64,000 bases of DNA from Paraburkholderia sp. PREW-6R (GTDB lineage: Bacteria > Pseudomonadota > Gammaproteobacteria > Burkholderiales > Burkholderiaceae). The translations under genes and the position numbers were made by a program. The notes beneath the pieces were generated by a model. It was given only the letters and a program-made list of their open reading frames with translations. It ran no database searches and was not told the origin of the DNA. Each line of letters starts with the position of its first letter. The first letter of the stretch is position 1. The DNA is taken from the NCBI RefSeq assembly GCF_039621805.1, contig NZ_CP155073.1, forward strand, positions 2,480,001 through 2,544,000, written 5' to 3'. Of the stretch, positions 9,047-19,147 are shown in pieces.

Positions 9047-9076
9047 AAGAAAAAGCGCCGGGCCGGCGATTTTTCT
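9047..9076. terminator. Bidirectional terminator between mltB and cysM
   Basis: CGCCG-GGC-CGGCG hairpin (9056-9068) flanked by an A-rich run on the left and a T run (ATTTTTC) on the right, placed between two convergent genes. It should end transcription from both sides. Confidence 0.75.
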
Positions 9077-9103
9077 TTGGCTTCGCACTTCGGAGCGTGT
9101 CAC

Positions 9104-10006
9104 TCAGGCGGGGAAGACTCCGGTCGACAGATACCGGTCGCCACGATCGCATACGATGAACACGATGGTCGCGTTCTCGACCTGACGCGCGACGCGCAGC
9201 GCCACCTCGCACGCGCCGCCCGACGAGATGCCGGCAAAGATGCCTTCAACCGACGCCAGGCGCCGCGCCATGGCTTCGGCCGCGGCCTGGCTCACGTTCT
9301 CGACGCGATCCACGCGGCTGCGATCGAAAATTTTCGGCAAATACGCCTCTGGCCACTTGCGGATGCCAGGGATACGCGAACCCTCTTCAGGCTGCGCGCC
9401 AATGATCTCAATGGCTGCGTTTTTCTCTTTCAGATAAGCGGACACGCCCATGATCGTGCCGGTCGTGCCCATGGACGACACGAAGTGCGTAATGCGCCCT
9501 TCCGTGGCCTGCCAGATTTCCGGACCCGTGCCTTCGACGTGCGCCGCCGGATTGTCCGGATTCGCAAACTGGTCGAGGATGATGCCCTTGCCTTCGCGCT
9601 GCATCTGCTCGGCCAGATCGCGCGCGTACTCCATGCCGCCGGTGACCGGTGTCAGGATGATCTGCGCGCCATAGGCGGCCATGCTCTGACGACGCTCGAT
9701 CGACAGGTCCTCTGGCATGATCAGGACCATCTTGTAGCCGCGAATCGCCGCCGCCATGGCAAGCGCGATCCCCGTGTTGCCGCTGGTCGATTCGATCAGC
9801 GTGTCGCCCGGCTTGATGCGGCCGCGCGCTTCCGCTTTCTTGATCATCGACAGCGCCGGGCGGTCCTTCACCGAACCCGCCGGATTGTTTCCCTCGAGCT
9901 TTGCCAGGATGACGTTGTTGCGAGCGCGGATGTCGTCGTCGGGAAGCCGGACGAGTTGCACGAGCGGCGTATTGCCAATCGTGTCTTCAATCGTTTTGTA
10001 TGCCAT
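9104..10006 (-). CDS. cysM: Cysteine synthase B (O-acetylserine sulfhydrylase)
   Basis: PLP enzyme that makes cysteine from O-acetylserine and sulfide or thiosulfate; 300 aa as for CysM. The PLP lysine is Lys47 in NNPAGSVKDRPA and the substrate-binding loop is ESTSGNTGIALAMA. Start at MAYKTIEDTIGNTPLV; the open frame runs to 10156 but the added residues are not family-like. The Shine-Dalgarno is weak. CysM rather than CysK is supported by EGNNPAGSVKDRPALSMI and the EGSRIPGIRKWPEAYLP segment. Confidence 0.95.
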   Translation of the reverse strand: MAYKTIEDTIGNTPLVQLVRLPDDDIRARNNVILAKLEGNNPAGSVKDRPALSMIKKAEARGRIKPGDTLIESTSGNTGIALAMAAAIRGYKMVLIMPEDLSIERRQSMAAYGAQIILTPVTGGMEYARDLAEQMQREGKGIILDQFANPDNPAAHVEGTGPEIWQATEGRITHFVSSMGTTGTIMGVSAYLKEKNAAIEIIGAQPEEGSRIPGIRKWPEAYLPKIFDRSRVDRVENVSQAAAEAMARRLASVEGIFAGISSGGACEVALRVARQVENATIVFIVCDRGDRYLSTGVFPA

Positions 10007-10156
10007 ATCGGTTCTGGTGCTGTCGATGCGCGGAGTCTTCAATTCATTGATTCTAAACCACGATGCCCGCGGCTGCCGCCCGCCCCTTCTACCTGCATGG
10101 ATGCCCGTATTCGCCTGCGACGTGCGCGTACTTTGTAATGCACTGCTCGCCAACAC

Positions 10157-10183
10157 AAAAAGCCCGCGGCCGAGAACCGCGGG
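10157..10183 (-). terminator. Intrinsic terminator downstream of comEA
   Basis: Minus strand: CCCGCGG, 7-nt loop, CCGCGGG, then CTTTTT. It ends the hldD-comEA side before cysM. The rest of the 293-bp gap 10007-10299 shows nothing I can name. Confidence 0.8.
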
Positions 10184-10299
10184 AGCCAGTCATCTGCATG
10201 ACAGCTGAAGGAGTGTTCATGCGCACTCCGACCATGAAGCGCAACCCGAGCATTGACTGTGCGGCGCGCCTCGCACGGCCGCCGCACAGTGGACACCGA

Positions 10300-10665
10300 C
10301 TATTTTTTTACCGCGACTGTGGCGCCGCTCTTCGCGGCATTGCCCGAAACGGTCGTGCCTTTGGTCGATGCAGCCGCCGCAACCTGCGTGCTAGCAGCCG
10401 CGCCAGCCGGACCGACAGCGAGACCCTCCGCCTGCAAGCGCTCGACGGTATGCCCGCCCATGCCCTTGACGCGCTTGCCGAGGTCGGCCGAGTCCTTGAA
10501 TGGGCCATGCGCTGCCCGCTCGTCGAGAATGGCTTTCGCCTTGGCAGGACCGATGCCCTTGATGCCACGCAGCGCGTCTTCGTTAGCCGTATTGACGTCG
10601 ACCGCCGCGTACGCGTGGCCGAAAGCGGCGAGCATGGCCGCGGTAACCAGAATTTTTCGAAACAT
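10300..10665 (-). CDS. ComEA-like helix-hairpin-helix DNA-binding protein
   Basis: Small exported protein, 121 aa. Residues 1-20 are a signal peptide ending GHAYA-AVD; residues 22-82 are a ComEA-type double helix-hairpin-helix (VDVNTANEDALRGIKGIGPA, then GMGGHTVERLQAEGL), which binds DNA without sequence preference. The tail from 84 on is Ala/Thr/Lys rich. ComEA proteins hold incoming DNA in the periplasm during natural transformation; in this genome group such single-domain proteins are common and the competence role is inferred. GGGAGA lies 8 nt before the ATG. Confidence 0.88.
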   Translation of the reverse strand: MFRKILVTAAMLAAFGHAYAAVDVNTANEDALRGIKGIGPAKAKAILDERAAHGPFKDSADLGKRVKGMGGHTVERLQAEGLAVGPAGAAASTQVAAAASTKGTTVSGNAAKSGATVAVKK

Positions 10666-10741
10666 ATGGAATCTCCCTCAAACAACCGGCTGGCGTCATC
10701 ACCAACCGGGAGATTCCAGTTTAAAGAGGTATCCGAATTAT

Positions 10742-11734
10742 TTACACCTGGCCGAATAGCCAACGTACGTAGCGATCCACGCCTTCCTGCACACTGAGGA
10801 ACGGCGCCTCGTAACCGGCCGCGCGCAGCTTCGACTGATCGGCTTGCGTGAAGCACTGGTACTTGCCGCGCAGCGCGTCGGGGAACGGAATATATTCGAT
10901 CAGTCCGCGTTGCACGAGATCGGCGAGCGACAACGCCGGCTCGTTGTTCAGCGAGCGCAGCGTGTTGACCACGGTGCTCGCGATATCGTTGAACGGCTGC
11001 GCGCGGCCGCTGCCGAGATTGAAGATGCCCGACTTGTCCGGATGGTCGAAGAAGAACAGGTTGACCTTGACCACGTCTTCGACCGAAACGAAATCGCGCG
11101 TCTGCTCGCCCGCCGCGTAGCCGTTGTATTCGCCGAACAGTTTTACCTTGCCTTCGGCGCGGAACTGGTTGAAGTTGTGGAACGCCACGGACGCCATGCG
11201 CCCCTTGTGCGTTTCACGCGGGCCGTACACATTGAAATAGCGGAAGCCCGCAATCTGACTCCTCGCGGTGGGCAGTACGCGCCGGATCACCTGGTCGAAC
11301 AGAAACTTCGAATAGCCATACACGTTCAGCGGTTGCTCGACTTCGCGCTCTTCGACGAAACGGCTCGATCCGCCATACGTTGCCGCCGACGACGCATACA
11401 GGAACTGGATGTTCTGCGCGAGGCACACGTCGAGCACGTCGCGGCTGTAGCGGAAGTTGTTGTCCATCATGTAGCGGCCGTCGGTTTCCATCGTGTCCGA
11501 GCAGGCGCCTTCGTGGAAAATCGCACGCACCTTGCCGAAGTCGCCGCCCTTGAAGCGTTCGACGAATTCGGTCTTGTCGAGATAGTCGTCGATTTCGCAG
11601 TCGACCAGATTCCTGAACTTGTCCGCGCGCGTCAGATTGTCGACCGCGATGATGCGTTGCTCACCGCGCTCGTTGAGCGCCTTCACGAGATTGCTGCCGA
11701 TGAAACCGGCCGCGCCGGTGACGATGAGGGTCAT
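10742..11734 (-). CDS. hldD: ADP-L-glycero-D-manno-heptose 6-epimerase
   Basis: Last step in making ADP-L-glycero-beta-D-manno-heptose for the inner core of LPS. Extended SDR of 330 aa: nucleotide-binding [13 protein letters not shown] at residues 5-17, [10 protein letters not shown], catalytic YxxxK as YGYSK, and the HldD-specific [17 protein letters not shown] and [23 protein letters not shown] lies 6 nt before the ATG. It follows hldA by 92 bp on the same strand, so substrate phosphorylation and the final epimerization are encoded together. Confidence 0.97.
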   Translation of the reverse strand: MTLIVTGAAGFIGSNLVKALNERGEQRIIAVDNLTRADKFRNLVDCEIDDYLDKTEFVERFKGGDFGKVRAIFHEGACSDTMETDGRYMMDNNFRYSRDVLDVCLAQNIQFLYASSAATYGGSSRFVEEREVEQPLNVYGYSKFLFDQVIRRVLPTARSQIAGFRYFNVYGPRETHKGRMASVAFHNFNQFRAEGKVKLFGEYNGYAAGEQTRDFVSVEDVVKVNLFFFDHPDKSGIFNLGSGRAQPFNDIASTVVNTLRSLNNEPALSLADLVQRGLIEYIPFPDALRGKYQCFTQADQSKLRAAGYEAPFLSVQEGVDRYVRWLFGQV

Positions 11735-11826
11735 GATGATCCTGCGGTAGTGTGCATGGCTGCGCTGCCGCCGTTACCGCAGCTCGTCCGGGCGAGCGCA
11801 AGCGACGGTCAGCGCGGCGGCTCGTA

Positions 11827-12795
11827 TCAATGAAAGAGTTCGTCGTAATCGACGGTGGCGGTGCCGAGTTTGCCGACCACGATGCCGGCCGCGCGATTCG
11901 CGAGCCCGACCGCCTCGACCAGCGTCAGACCCGCGCCCAGCATGGCGGCGAGCGTGGCGATCACGGTGTCGCCGGCACCCGAGACATCATACACTTCGCG
12001 TGCAACCGCCGACGCGTGCAGGATGCCGTCGTCGGAGAAGAGCGTCATGCCTTCTTCGGAGCGCGTGAGGAGCAGCGCCTTGAATTCGAGTTCTTCGCGC
12101 AGTCGGGTCACGCGGGCGATCAGATCGTCTTCCGATTTCCACTGCCCCACCACTTCGCGCAACTCGGCGCGGTTCGGCGTGATGACCGTGGCACCCCGAT
12201 AGCGCTCCCAGTCGTCGCCCTTCGGGTCCACCAGCACCGGCTTGCCCGCCGCATGCGCCTTCGCGATCATCTGCGTGACGTGCGTGAGACCGCCCTTCGC
12301 GTAGTCCGACATCAGGATCACGTCATGCGACGGCAGCAGTTCGTCAAAACGCGCAAGGCCCGCAAGCAGCACTTCGTGCGCGGGCGTGTTCTCGAAGTCC
12401 ACGCGCAGCAGCTGTTGTTGCCGCGACAGCACGCGCAGCTTGATCGTGGTGAGCAGATCGGGATCGCGTTCCAGATGCGGCGCAACACCGCTCTCCCCGA
12501 GCAATTGCACGATCCGCTCGCCAGGCTCGTCGTGACCGACCACGCAGAGCAAGCCCGCCTGGGCGCCGAGCGCCACCGCATTGCGCGCGACGTTCGCCGC
12601 GCCGCCGAGACGGTCTTCCTGACGCTGCACATGCACGACCGGCACCGGGGCTTCCGGCGAGATACGGTTCACGTCGCCGAACCAGTAACGGTCCAGCATC
12701 ACGTCGCCCACCACCAGCACGCGCGCCGCGCCGAGTTGCTGGCGCGGCACGAGCGTCAGTTCCGGTGCCGGTTGCGACGGTGCGCCCTCAGGCAT
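11827..12795 (-). CDS. hldA: D-glycero-beta-D-manno-heptose-7-phosphate kinase (RfaE1 domain only)
   Basis: PfkB-type sugar kinase phosphorylating heptose 7-phosphate to the 1,7-bisphosphate for LPS core synthesis. Motifs: [23 protein letters not shown] near the start, [12 protein letters not shown] and the C-terminal catalytic [13 protein letters not shown]. Only the kinase half of E. coli HldE is present; the nucleotidyltransferase half must be encoded elsewhere. I chose the ATG at 12795 (MPEGAPSQ, 322 aa) because it overlaps the ugd stop as ATGCCTGA; ATGs at 12807 and 12834 are alternatives, the latter with GGA 8 nt upstream. The start is therefore uncertain by 13 residues. Confidence 0.94.
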   Translation of the reverse strand: MPEGAPSQPAPELTLVPRQQLGAARVLVVGDVMLDRYWFGDVNRISPEAPVPVVHVQRQEDRLGGAANVARNAVALGAQAGLLCVVGHDEPGERIVQLLGESGVAPHLERDPDLLTTIKLRVLSRQQQLLRVDFENTPAHEVLLAGLARFDELLPSHDVILMSDYAKGGLTHVTQMIAKAHAAGKPVLVDPKGDDWERYRGATVITPNRAELREVVGQWKSEDDLIARVTRLREELEFKALLLTRSEEGMTLFSDDGILHASAVAREVYDVSGAGDTVIATLAAMLGAGLTLVEAVGLANRAAGIVVGKLGTATVDYDELFH

Positions 12796-14203
12796 GGCCG
12801 GGGCCATTGGCCGGAAGTTCAGAGGGTTGTGCATAGGGACGTCCAATCGAGTGATAGTCGATGCCCAGTTCGGCCATCGTCTCCGGTTCATACAGGTTGC
12901 GGCCATCGAAAATGAGCGGCGATTTCAGCACCGATTTCAGGTACACGAAATCCGGGCTCTTGAATTCCTTCCACTCGGTCACGACCACGAGTGCGTCGGC
13001 GCCGGTCAGCGTTTCGTCCTGAGTGCTCGTGAACGTGAGACGTGCAAGCTGATCCGGCGCGTCCTGCAGATCCATCGCGAAGACGCGCTGCGCTTCCGTC
13101 AGCGCAACCGGATCGTACGCGCGAACACTCGCGCCGCGCCTGAGCAACTCGGCAATCACGCGACGGCTCGGCGCCTCGCGCATGTCGTCGGTATTCGGTT
13201 TGAACGCGAGACCCCAGACGGCGAACGTGTGGCCGCGCAGATCGTCGCCGAGCCGTGCGGTGATCTTCTGCACCAGCACGTCTTTCTGGTCGTCGTTCAC
13301 CTGCTCCACCGCTTCCAGGATGCGCAGGTTCTGACCGATCTCGCTCGCAGTACGAATCAGCGCCTGTACGTCTTTCGGGAAGCACGAACCGCCATAGCCG
13401 CAGCCCGCGTACAGAAAGTGATAGCCGATGCGCGGGTCCGAGCCAATGCCGCGACGCACCGACTCGATATCCGCGCCGACGCGATCCGCCAGGTTCGACA
13501 TCTCGTTCATGAACGAGATGCGCGTGGCGAGCATGGCGTTCGCGGCGTACTTCGTGAACTCCGCCGAACGCACGTCCATATAAAGCGTGCGCTCGTGATT
13601 ACGGTTGAACGGCGCGTACAGGCGCTTCATCAGCTCGCGCGCGCGCTCGCCGGCTTCATCCTCGTCGATGCCGATCACGATGCGGTCCGGGCGCATGAAG
13701 TCGTCCACCGCCGCGCCTTCCTTCAGGAACTCCGGATTCGACACGACAGAAAAGCCGTACTGACCGTTATCCGCAAGCCCGCGTTTCGCCAGTTCTTCGT
13801 CGATGACCGCGCGCACGCGCTGCGCGGTGCCCACCGGCACCGTCGACTTGTCGACGATCACCTTGAACCCATTCATCATGCGGCCGATATTGCGCGCCGC
13901 CTCCAGCACGTATTGCAGGTCGGCCGAGCCGTCCTCGTCGGGCGGCGTGCCAACGGCGATGAACTGCACGTCGCCGTGCGCCACGCTCGCTTCGATATCC
14001 GTTGAGAACTGAATGCGCCGCGCCGAGCGCGTGCGTTTGATTATTTCCTGCAGGCCCGGCTCGTGGATCGGCACACCGCCGTTGTTCAGGATCTCGATCT
14101 TGCGCGGATCGACGTCGAGGCAGAACACATCGTGGCCGATTTCTGCGAGACACGCGCCAGTGACGAGGCCGACATAGCCGGTGCCGATAATGGTGATTTT
14201 CAT
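12788..14203 (-). CDS. ugd: UDP-glucose 6-dehydrogenase
   Basis: Oxidizes UDP-glucose to UDP-glucuronate with two NAD+, feeding exopolysaccharide and the 4-amino-arabinose lipid A modification. 471 aa; N-terminal Rossmann motif [19 protein letters not shown], linker helix, and the catalytic cysteine in [16 protein letters not shown]. The C-terminal domain has the expected [20 protein letters not shown]. It overlaps the start of hldA and lies 123 bp after lapB, within an envelope-biosynthesis run. Identification is secure. Confidence 0.97.
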   Translation of the reverse strand: MKITIIGTGYVGLVTGACLAEIGHDVFCLDVDPRKIEILNNGGVPIHEPGLQEIIKRTRSARRIQFSTDIEASVAHGDVQFIAVGTPPDEDGSADLQYVLEAARNIGRMMNGFKVIVDKSTVPVGTAQRVRAVIDEELAKRGLADNGQYGFSVVSNPEFLKEGAAVDDFMRPDRIVIGIDEDEAGERARELMKRLYAPFNRNHERTLYMDVRSAEFTKYAANAMLATRISFMNEMSNLADRVGADIESVRRGIGSDPRIGYHFLYAGCGYGGSCFPKDVQALIRTASEIGQNLRILEAVEQVNDDQKDVLVQKITARLGDDLRGHTFAVWGLAFKPNTDDMREAPSRRVIAELLRRGASVRAYDPVALTEAQRVFAMDLQDAPDQLARLTFTSTQDETLTGADALVVVTEWKEFKSPDFVYLKSVLKSPLIFDGRNLYEPETMAELGIDYHSIGRPYAQPSELPANGPGHA

Positions 14204-14326
14204 ACGCTTTCCGGTAGGAGGTTCCCGTGAGGGTTTTTCGTAATCAGCCTGGCCGCGACGACACCGCCGGGTCAGTTCCGCCTGACGGGCCGCCGGTGCG
14301 ACCCGCCGTTACGAAGACGTCCGCAA

Positions 14327-15502
14327 TCAGTTCGACGCCGCGATCGGTTCGACGCGACGCGGCGCATAGGTTTCCCAACCGCTGCAGCCGGGGCATTGCC
14401 AGTAAAAGAGCCGCGCCCTGAAACCGCAATTCTGGCACGTATAGCGCGGCAGATTCTTCGTACGCTGACGGATCAGCGTGCGCATCAGCTCCAGTTCGCT
14501 GCGGCGCGGCTCTTCGGCGACGGCTTGCTGCGCTTCGAGCAGCCGCGTCATGCCGGCGAGGTTGGGCGCTTTCTGCATCTGCGAGCGCGCCAGCGCGTGC
14601 GCCGCATCCGGACCACGCAACGACGCAACGTGCTGGTACGCGACGTCGAGCAAATCATTCGACGGATAGCGGTCGACCCACGAGGTAAGCAGGTCGGCGC
14701 CGTCTTGCGGACGGCCGAGCGCTTCATAGGCCTTCATCAGCTTTTCCGCCACAAGCGGCAAATAAGCCGGATTCTGCTCCTCGACGCGCAACCAATGCGC
14801 AATCGCCGCTTCCTGCGCGCCGCCGGCCGCGTCGACATCGCCGAACAGAATCGTGGCGCGCACATTGGTCGGATTGGCTTTCAGCGCGAAACCCAGCTGC
14901 CGGCGTGCTTCGTCCGGATTCTTCTGCTGCAGCGCTTCCTGTGCGAGTTCGCAATGAAACTGGGCAATTTCCTTGTCGAGCGATTCGGCGCCCATCGTTT
15001 CGAGATGGCGGGCGGTGTCGATCGACTTCACCCAGTCCTTCTCAATCTCATAAATGGTAAGCAGCGCACGCTGTGCGCCGAGCGAGTAGTCGCCCGTCTC
15101 AAGCGAGCGGAACGTCTCTTCCGCACGATCGAGCAAGCCGGCCTTGAGGAAATCCTGGCCGAGTTCATATAGCGCGTGATCGCGTTCGCTAACCGGCAGG
15201 TCGGCACGGCTCAGCAGATTCTGATGCACGCGAATCGCACGATCTGTCTCGCCCCGCCGACGAAACAGATTGCCGAGCGCAAAATGCAGCTCCACGGTTT
15301 CCGGGTCGAGTTTGACGACTTCGATGAACGCGTCGATCGCCTGATCCGGCTGTTCGTTGAGCAGAAAATTCAGACCGCGAAAATACGAGCGCGGCAGGTT
15401 CGCGCTTTCCGACAGCAACGTCTTGAGGTCGTAACGCGCAGCCATCCAGCCGAACGCGAAAGCGACGGGTATGACGAGCAGCCACCAGAAATCTAGATCC
15501 AT
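14327..15502 (-). CDS. lapB: LPS assembly protein B (TPR / rubredoxin-like, YciM)
   Basis: Inner-membrane regulator that, with FtsH, controls LpxC turnover and thereby LPS amount. 391 aa: one N-terminal membrane helix (residues about 5-21), then a series of TPR repeats (for example ELHFALGNLFRRRGETDRAI), and a C-terminal zinc rubredoxin-type domain with YTCQNCGFR and QCPGCSGW. This architecture is diagnostic for LapB. It follows lapA by 68 bp, matching the lapA-lapB pair of enterobacteria. No strong Shine-Dalgarno before MDLDFWW. Confidence 0.95.
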   Translation of the reverse strand: MDLDFWWLLVIPVAFAFGWMAARYDLKTLLSESANLPRSYFRGLNFLLNEQPDQAIDAFIEVVKLDPETVELHFALGNLFRRRGETDRAIRVHQNLLSRADLPVSERDHALYELGQDFLKAGLLDRAEETFRSLETGDYSLGAQRALLTIYEIEKDWVKSIDTARHLETMGAESLDKEIAQFHCELAQEALQQKNPDEARRQLGFALKANPTNVRATILFGDVDAAGGAQEAAIAHWLRVEEQNPAYLPLVAEKLMKAYEALGRPQDGADLLTSWVDRYPSNDLLDVAYQHVASLRGPDAAHALARSQMQKAPNLAGMTRLLEAQQAVAEEPRRSELELMRTLIRQRTKNLPRYTCQNCGFRARLFYWQCPGCSGWETYAPRRVEPIAASN

Positions 15503-15570
15503 GCGATCAATGTCAATGTGCGGAAAACCGAGGGGTGAAGAACCGCACTTTGGCAGAGCGGTTCACGAAT

Positions 15571-15864
15571 TCAGATCAATGGCGGCATGGGCGGCTGTTC
15601 GACGACAACCGGCGCTTCGCGCGCAACACGCAACTCGCGCTTGAGCCGCCCATTCTCCATGCGCAGGCGCACCATTGCCGGCAACGACGACACTAGCCCC
15701 GCCAGCAACCCCACGACGAAGAACGCGAGGCCGATCAGAATCAGAGGCGCCGACCATGCATAGCCTGCGAGGAAATTCAGCGTAGCGGGTTGTGTATTGG
15801 AGAGCGCGAGCACCAGCAGCAGCACGAACACCAGCACACGGATCAGCCAGACGATAAATTTCAT
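15571..15864 (-). CDS. lapA: LPS assembly protein A domain protein (YciS)
   Basis: Small inner-membrane protein of 97 aa with two hydrophobic helices (about residues 3-20 and 36-62), then a short basic helix MRLRMENGRLKREL and a Pro-rich tail. This is the LapA/DUF1049 layout; LapA partners LapB in LPS control. The frame is open to 15924, but MKFIVWLIRV at 15864 with AAGAGA upstream is the family start. The 304-bp gap between it and ihfB (15865-16168) holds the terminator at 16071-16096 and no gene I can recognise. Confidence 0.92.
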   Translation of the reverse strand: MKFIVWLIRVLVFVLLLVLALSNTQPATLNFLAGYAWSAPLILIGLAFFVVGLLAGLVSSLPAMVRLRMENGRLKRELRVAREAPVVVEQPPMPPLI

Positions 15865-16070
15865 GTATAGGTCTCTTGACGGCAGTTGCGGGGTGACGCC
15901 GGCTTGGATGACGCGTCGCGCCACGGTGTTGCCCGCGCCGAAGTGACCCGTATTGTAATGGAAGGCCCCGCGGCTGGGCAGGAACTGGCGGATAGCAGCC
16001 TTAGGCGGGACCTATCGGTGCTCGCCGCCAGGTGCGTTGACGATCTGACGCTTACATAAAAGTACAGGCG

Positions 16071-16096
16071 AAAAAAAAGCGCCCGAGGGCGCTTTT
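16071..16096. terminator. Terminator downstream of ihfB
   Basis: GCGCC-CGAG-GGCGC hairpin (16079-16092) with eight A on the left (T8 on the minus strand) and TTTT on the right. It should stop the rpsA-ihfB transcript, so lapA-lapB probably have their own promoter in 15865-16070. Confidence 0.8.
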
Positions 16097-16168
16097 CATG
16101 GTCTTTTGCCGTCTGGCTTTGGCCGCTGACGCTACCAAGGCCACGCCGCCAACCGCACGGCGGGGCGC

Positions 16169-16495
16169 TTACAGGTCGTCGTCATCCGGCTCTTCGGCTT
16201 TCAGCGGTTCGCCCGAACGCCGGTCGACCCGCTCACGCAATTCCTTGCCCGGCTTGAAGTGCGGTACATACTTCTCGGGTACCAGCACCTTCTCGCCCGA
16301 CTTCGGATTGCGCCCGACGCGGGAGGGACGGCGGTTGAGGCCGAAGCTGCCGAAGCCGCGAATTTCGATGCGATGACCGTTGGCAAGTGCCTCCGACATC
16401 GCATCAAGCATCGTCTTCACCGCGAAATCCGCATCTTTAAGAACAAGTTGCGGAAATCGCGTAGCCAGCTGGGCGACCAATTCCGATTTGGTCAT
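16169..16495 (-). CDS. ihfB: Integration host factor beta subunit
   Basis: DNA-bending architectural protein that works as a heterodimer with IhfA. 108 aa: [37 protein letters not shown] with the arm that intercalates DNA, and [14 protein letters not shown]. The acidic tail EEPDDDDL extends slightly beyond the E. coli protein. GAGAGG lies 11 nt upstream. It follows rpsA by 21 bp, the classic rpsA-ihfB arrangement, so the two are cotranscribed. Confidence 0.97.
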   Translation of the reverse strand: MTKSELVAQLATRFPQLVLKDADFAVKTMLDAMSEALANGHRIEIRGFGSFGLNRRPSRVGRNPKSGEKVLVPEKYVPHFKPGKELRERVDRRSGEPLKAEEPDDDDL

Positions 16496-16516
16496 ACTGC
16501 AGCAGACCTCTCAGGC

Positions 16517-18232
16517 TTACTGGTTCTGGCCGTCGAGCTTGGCCTTCAGCAGCGCGCCGAGGTTCGTCGTGCCGGTAGCAGCTGCACTCGAGTCCGACGA
16601 AGCCAGGCCGCGGATCGCTTCCTGTTGCTCAGCCGAATCCTTGGCCTTGATCGACAGGTTGATGCCACGCGATTTGCGATCGATGTTGATGATCATCGCG
16701 TTGACCTTGTCGCCTTCCTTCAGCACGTTGCGAGCATCTTCCACGCGGTCCTGGGCGATTTCCGAAGCGCGCAGGTAGCCTTCGACTTCCGCCGACAGCT
16801 GAACCACTGCACCCTTCGCGTCCACCGTCTTGACCACGCCGTCGACGATCGAACCCTTGTCGTTCATCGCAACGAAGTTGCTGAACGGGTCGCCTTCGAG
16901 CTGCTTGATACCCAGCGAAATACGTTCCTTCTCGACGTCGATGCCGAGAACGATCGCTTCCACTTCGTCGCCCTTCTTGTACTTGCGAACCGCTTCTTCG
17001 CCCGTTTCCGACCACGACAGATCCGACAGGTGAACCAGACCGTCGATGCCGCCTGGCAGACCGATGAAGACGCCGAAGTCGGTGATCGACTTGATTGCGC
17101 CTTGCAGCTTGTCGCCCTTCTTGAAGTTGCGGCTGAAGTCGTCCCACGGGTTCGGCTTGCACTGCTTCATGCCGAGGCTGATACGGCGGCGGTCTTCGTC
17201 GATTTCGAGAACCATGACTTCGACTTCGTCGCCCAGCTGCACGACCTTCGACGGTGCGACGTTCTTGTTCGTCCAGTCCATTTCCGACACGTGAACCAGG
17301 CCTTCGATGCCCGATTCGACTTCGACGAATGCGCCGTAGTCGGTGATGTTGGTGACCTTACCGAACAGGCGCGTGCCCGACGGGTAACGGCGCGAGATGC
17401 CTTCCCACGGATCGTCGCCGAGTTGCTTGATACCCAGCGAAACGCGGTTCTTTTCCTGGTCGAACTTGAGGATCTTCGCGGTGACTTCCTGGCCAACCGA
17501 CAGCACTTCGCTCGGGTGACGCACACGACGCCATGCGATGTCGGTGATGTGCAGCAGGCCGTCGATACCGCCCAGGTCCACGAACGCGCCGTAGTCGGTG
17601 ATGTTCTTGACCACGCCTTCGACGATCGCGCCTTCCTTCAGCGTTTCGAGCAGCTTTGCGCGCTCTTCGCCCTGGGTCGCTTCGATCACGGCGCGGCGCG
17701 ACAGCACCACGTTGTTACGCTTGCGGTCGAGCTTGATGACGCGGAATTCCAGCGTCTTGCCTTCGTACGGGGTCGTGTCCTTGACCGGACGCGTGTCGAC
17801 CAGCGAACCCGGCAGGAACGCGCGGATGCCGTTGACCATCACGGTCATGCCACCCTTGACCTTGCCCGTGATCGTGCCGGTCACGAGTTCGTTGTTGTCG
17901 AGCGCTTTTTCCAGCGACAGCCACGAAGCCAGACGCTTCGCCTTGTCGCGCGACAGGATCGTGTCGCCATAGCCGTTTTCCAGCGCGTCGATCGCGACGG
18001 AAACGAAGTCGCCCGCCTGCACTTCTACCTCGCCCGCGTCGTTCAGGAACTCTTCGAGCGGGATGTAGGCTTCGGACTTGAGACCAGCGTTGACGACCAC
18101 GAAGTTGTGGTCAACACGCACGACTTCGGCGGAGATCACTTCGCCAGCGCGCATGTCTTGCTTGGTCAGCGACTCTTCGAACAGAGCCGCAAAAGATTCG
18201 GTATTCGGGGTAGAGGTTTGCAGGTCGGACAT
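16517..18232 (-). CDS. rpsA: 30S ribosomal protein S1
   Basis: Ribosomal protein S1 helps recruit mRNAs with structured or weak leaders. 571 aa containing six OB-fold S1 repeats; the repeated signature is easily seen as [40 protein letters not shown] and [21 protein letters not shown] start at [20 protein letters not shown] (18232); the open frame continues to 18250 but those six residues are not family-like. The C-terminal tail is short. First gene of rpsA-ihfB and 194 bp downstream of cmk. Confidence 0.98.
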   Translation of the reverse strand: MSDLQTSTPNTESFAALFEESLTKQDMRAGEVISAEVVRVDHNFVVVNAGLKSEAYIPLEEFLNDAGEVEVQAGDFVSVAIDALENGYGDTILSRDKAKRLASWLSLEKALDNNELVTGTITGKVKGGMTVMVNGIRAFLPGSLVDTRPVKDTTPYEGKTLEFRVIKLDRKRNNVVLSRRAVIEATQGEERAKLLETLKEGAIVEGVVKNITDYGAFVDLGGIDGLLHITDIAWRRVRHPSEVLSVGQEVTAKILKFDQEKNRVSLGIKQLGDDPWEGISRRYPSGTRLFGKVTNITDYGAFVEVESGIEGLVHVSEMDWTNKNVAPSKVVQLGDEVEVMVLEIDEDRRRISLGMKQCKPNPWDDFSRNFKKGDKLQGAIKSITDFGVFIGLPGGIDGLVHLSDLSWSETGEEAVRKYKKGDEVEAIVLGIDVEKERISLGIKQLEGDPFSNFVAMNDKGSIVDGVVKTVDAKGAVVQLSAEVEGYLRASEIAQDRVEDARNVLKEGDKVNAMIINIDRKSRGINLSIKAKDSAEQQEAIRGLASSDSSAAATGTTNLGALLKAKLDGQNQ

Positions 18233-18335
18233 AAAAATCGAAATTTGCATGGTTCTCGCGGTGCCCGGCTGGCCGGACGGTCAGCTACTTCGGCGAAACT
18301 GCGAATGCCACGCGGGGTTAAAGGGTTAACACAAC

Positions 18336-18356
18336 GCTTTACGACGATCGTAAAGC
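18336..18356. promoter_or_regulatory. Perfect 9-bp stem-loop in the cmk-rpsA gap
   Basis: GCTTTACGA, CGA, TCGTAAAGC: a perfect inverted repeat with a 3-nt loop, about 105 bp before rpsA. On the minus strand it is not followed by a T run, so it is not a standard terminator. It may be a leader structure or protein site controlling rpsA, whose synthesis is autoregulated in other bacteria. Confidence 0.45.
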
Positions 18357-18426
18357 ACCTACTGACAACGGACTTCTACTGCGCCACGCCTGGCACGCAA
18401 CGCTTATTGCTCACTGCTTACTTCTA

Positions 18427-19113
18427 TCAGGCGTGGGGGACTAACGCTTCATACCATTGCACTACCTGCTCGACCGCCTGGTCGACAGACAATGCCGAGG
18501 TATCGAGCAGCCTGGCATCCGCTGCGGGCTTAAGCGGCGCGGCCGTGCGCTGACTGTCACGCTCGTCGCGCTCGCGCAAATCCCGGAGCAAGTCAACTAT
18601 ATTAGCAGAAAATCCTTTTTGGATCAATTGCTTATATCGGCGCGCCGCGCGGGCCTCCACGCTGGCCGTCAGGAACACCTTCAGGGTTGCATCCTGGAAG
18701 ATCACCGTGCCCATGTCGCGGCCGTCCGCGACGAGGCCCGGCTCCTTGCGAAACGCCCGCTGCCGCGCCACCAGCGCGGCTCGCACGGGCGCGTGCACCG
18801 CGATGGCCGACGCCCGGCCACCCACTTCCTCCGCGCGAATGTCGGCGGAAACGTCGACACCGTCGAGTTGCGCCAAGCCTTCGCGAAAGGTGATGTGCAG
18901 GTCGTCGATCAGCTTGACGAGCGCGTCGGCGTCGTGCGCCTCGACGTTGTAGCGCATGCTCGCGAGCGCCGCGAGGCGGTACAGCGCACCGCTGTCCAGC
19001 AGGTGGAAGCCGAGACTCGCGGCCACCAGCGCGGCGACGGTGCCCTTGCCGGAGGCACTCGGGCCGTCGATTGTAATGACGGGCGTCTGGTGAAAGGGAC
19101 GGGTCGGTTTCAT
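18427..19113 (-). CDS. cmk: Cytidylate kinase
   Basis: Phosphorylates CMP and dCMP. 228 aa with P-loop GPSASGKGT at residues 17-25, the CMP-binding LLDSGALYR and [10 protein letters not shown] segments and lid region [16 protein letters not shown]. It follows aroA by 34 bp, as in the Pseudomonas/Burkholderia aromatic supra-operon ending cmk-rpsA. Start [17 protein letters not shown] is the only good one. Confidence 0.97.
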   Translation of the reverse strand: MKPTRPFHQTPVITIDGPSASGKGTVAALVAASLGFHLLDSGALYRLAALASMRYNVEAHDADALVKLIDDLHITFREGLAQLDGVDVSADIRAEEVGGRASAIAVHAPVRAALVARQRAFRKEPGLVADGRDMGTVIFQDATLKVFLTASVEARAARRYKQLIQKGFSANIVDLLRDLRERDERDSQRTAAPLKPAADARLLDTSALSVDQAVEQVVQWYEALVPHA

Positions 19114-19147
19114 CTAAAAGGTCGCACGTCAGACGATTCGGGTCGAA

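Noticed and set aside
10007-10299. A tRNA or small RNA in the comEA-cysM gap
   Set aside because: Only the comEA terminator is clear; no cloverleaf or CCA end is seen.
11752-12915. Long plus-strand open frames opposite hldA, ugd, rpsA, aroA, gyrA and others
   Set aside because: They mirror confirmed minus-strand genes, are rich in Arg/His from reverse reading of GC-rich codons, and carry no domain motifs or ribosome sites.
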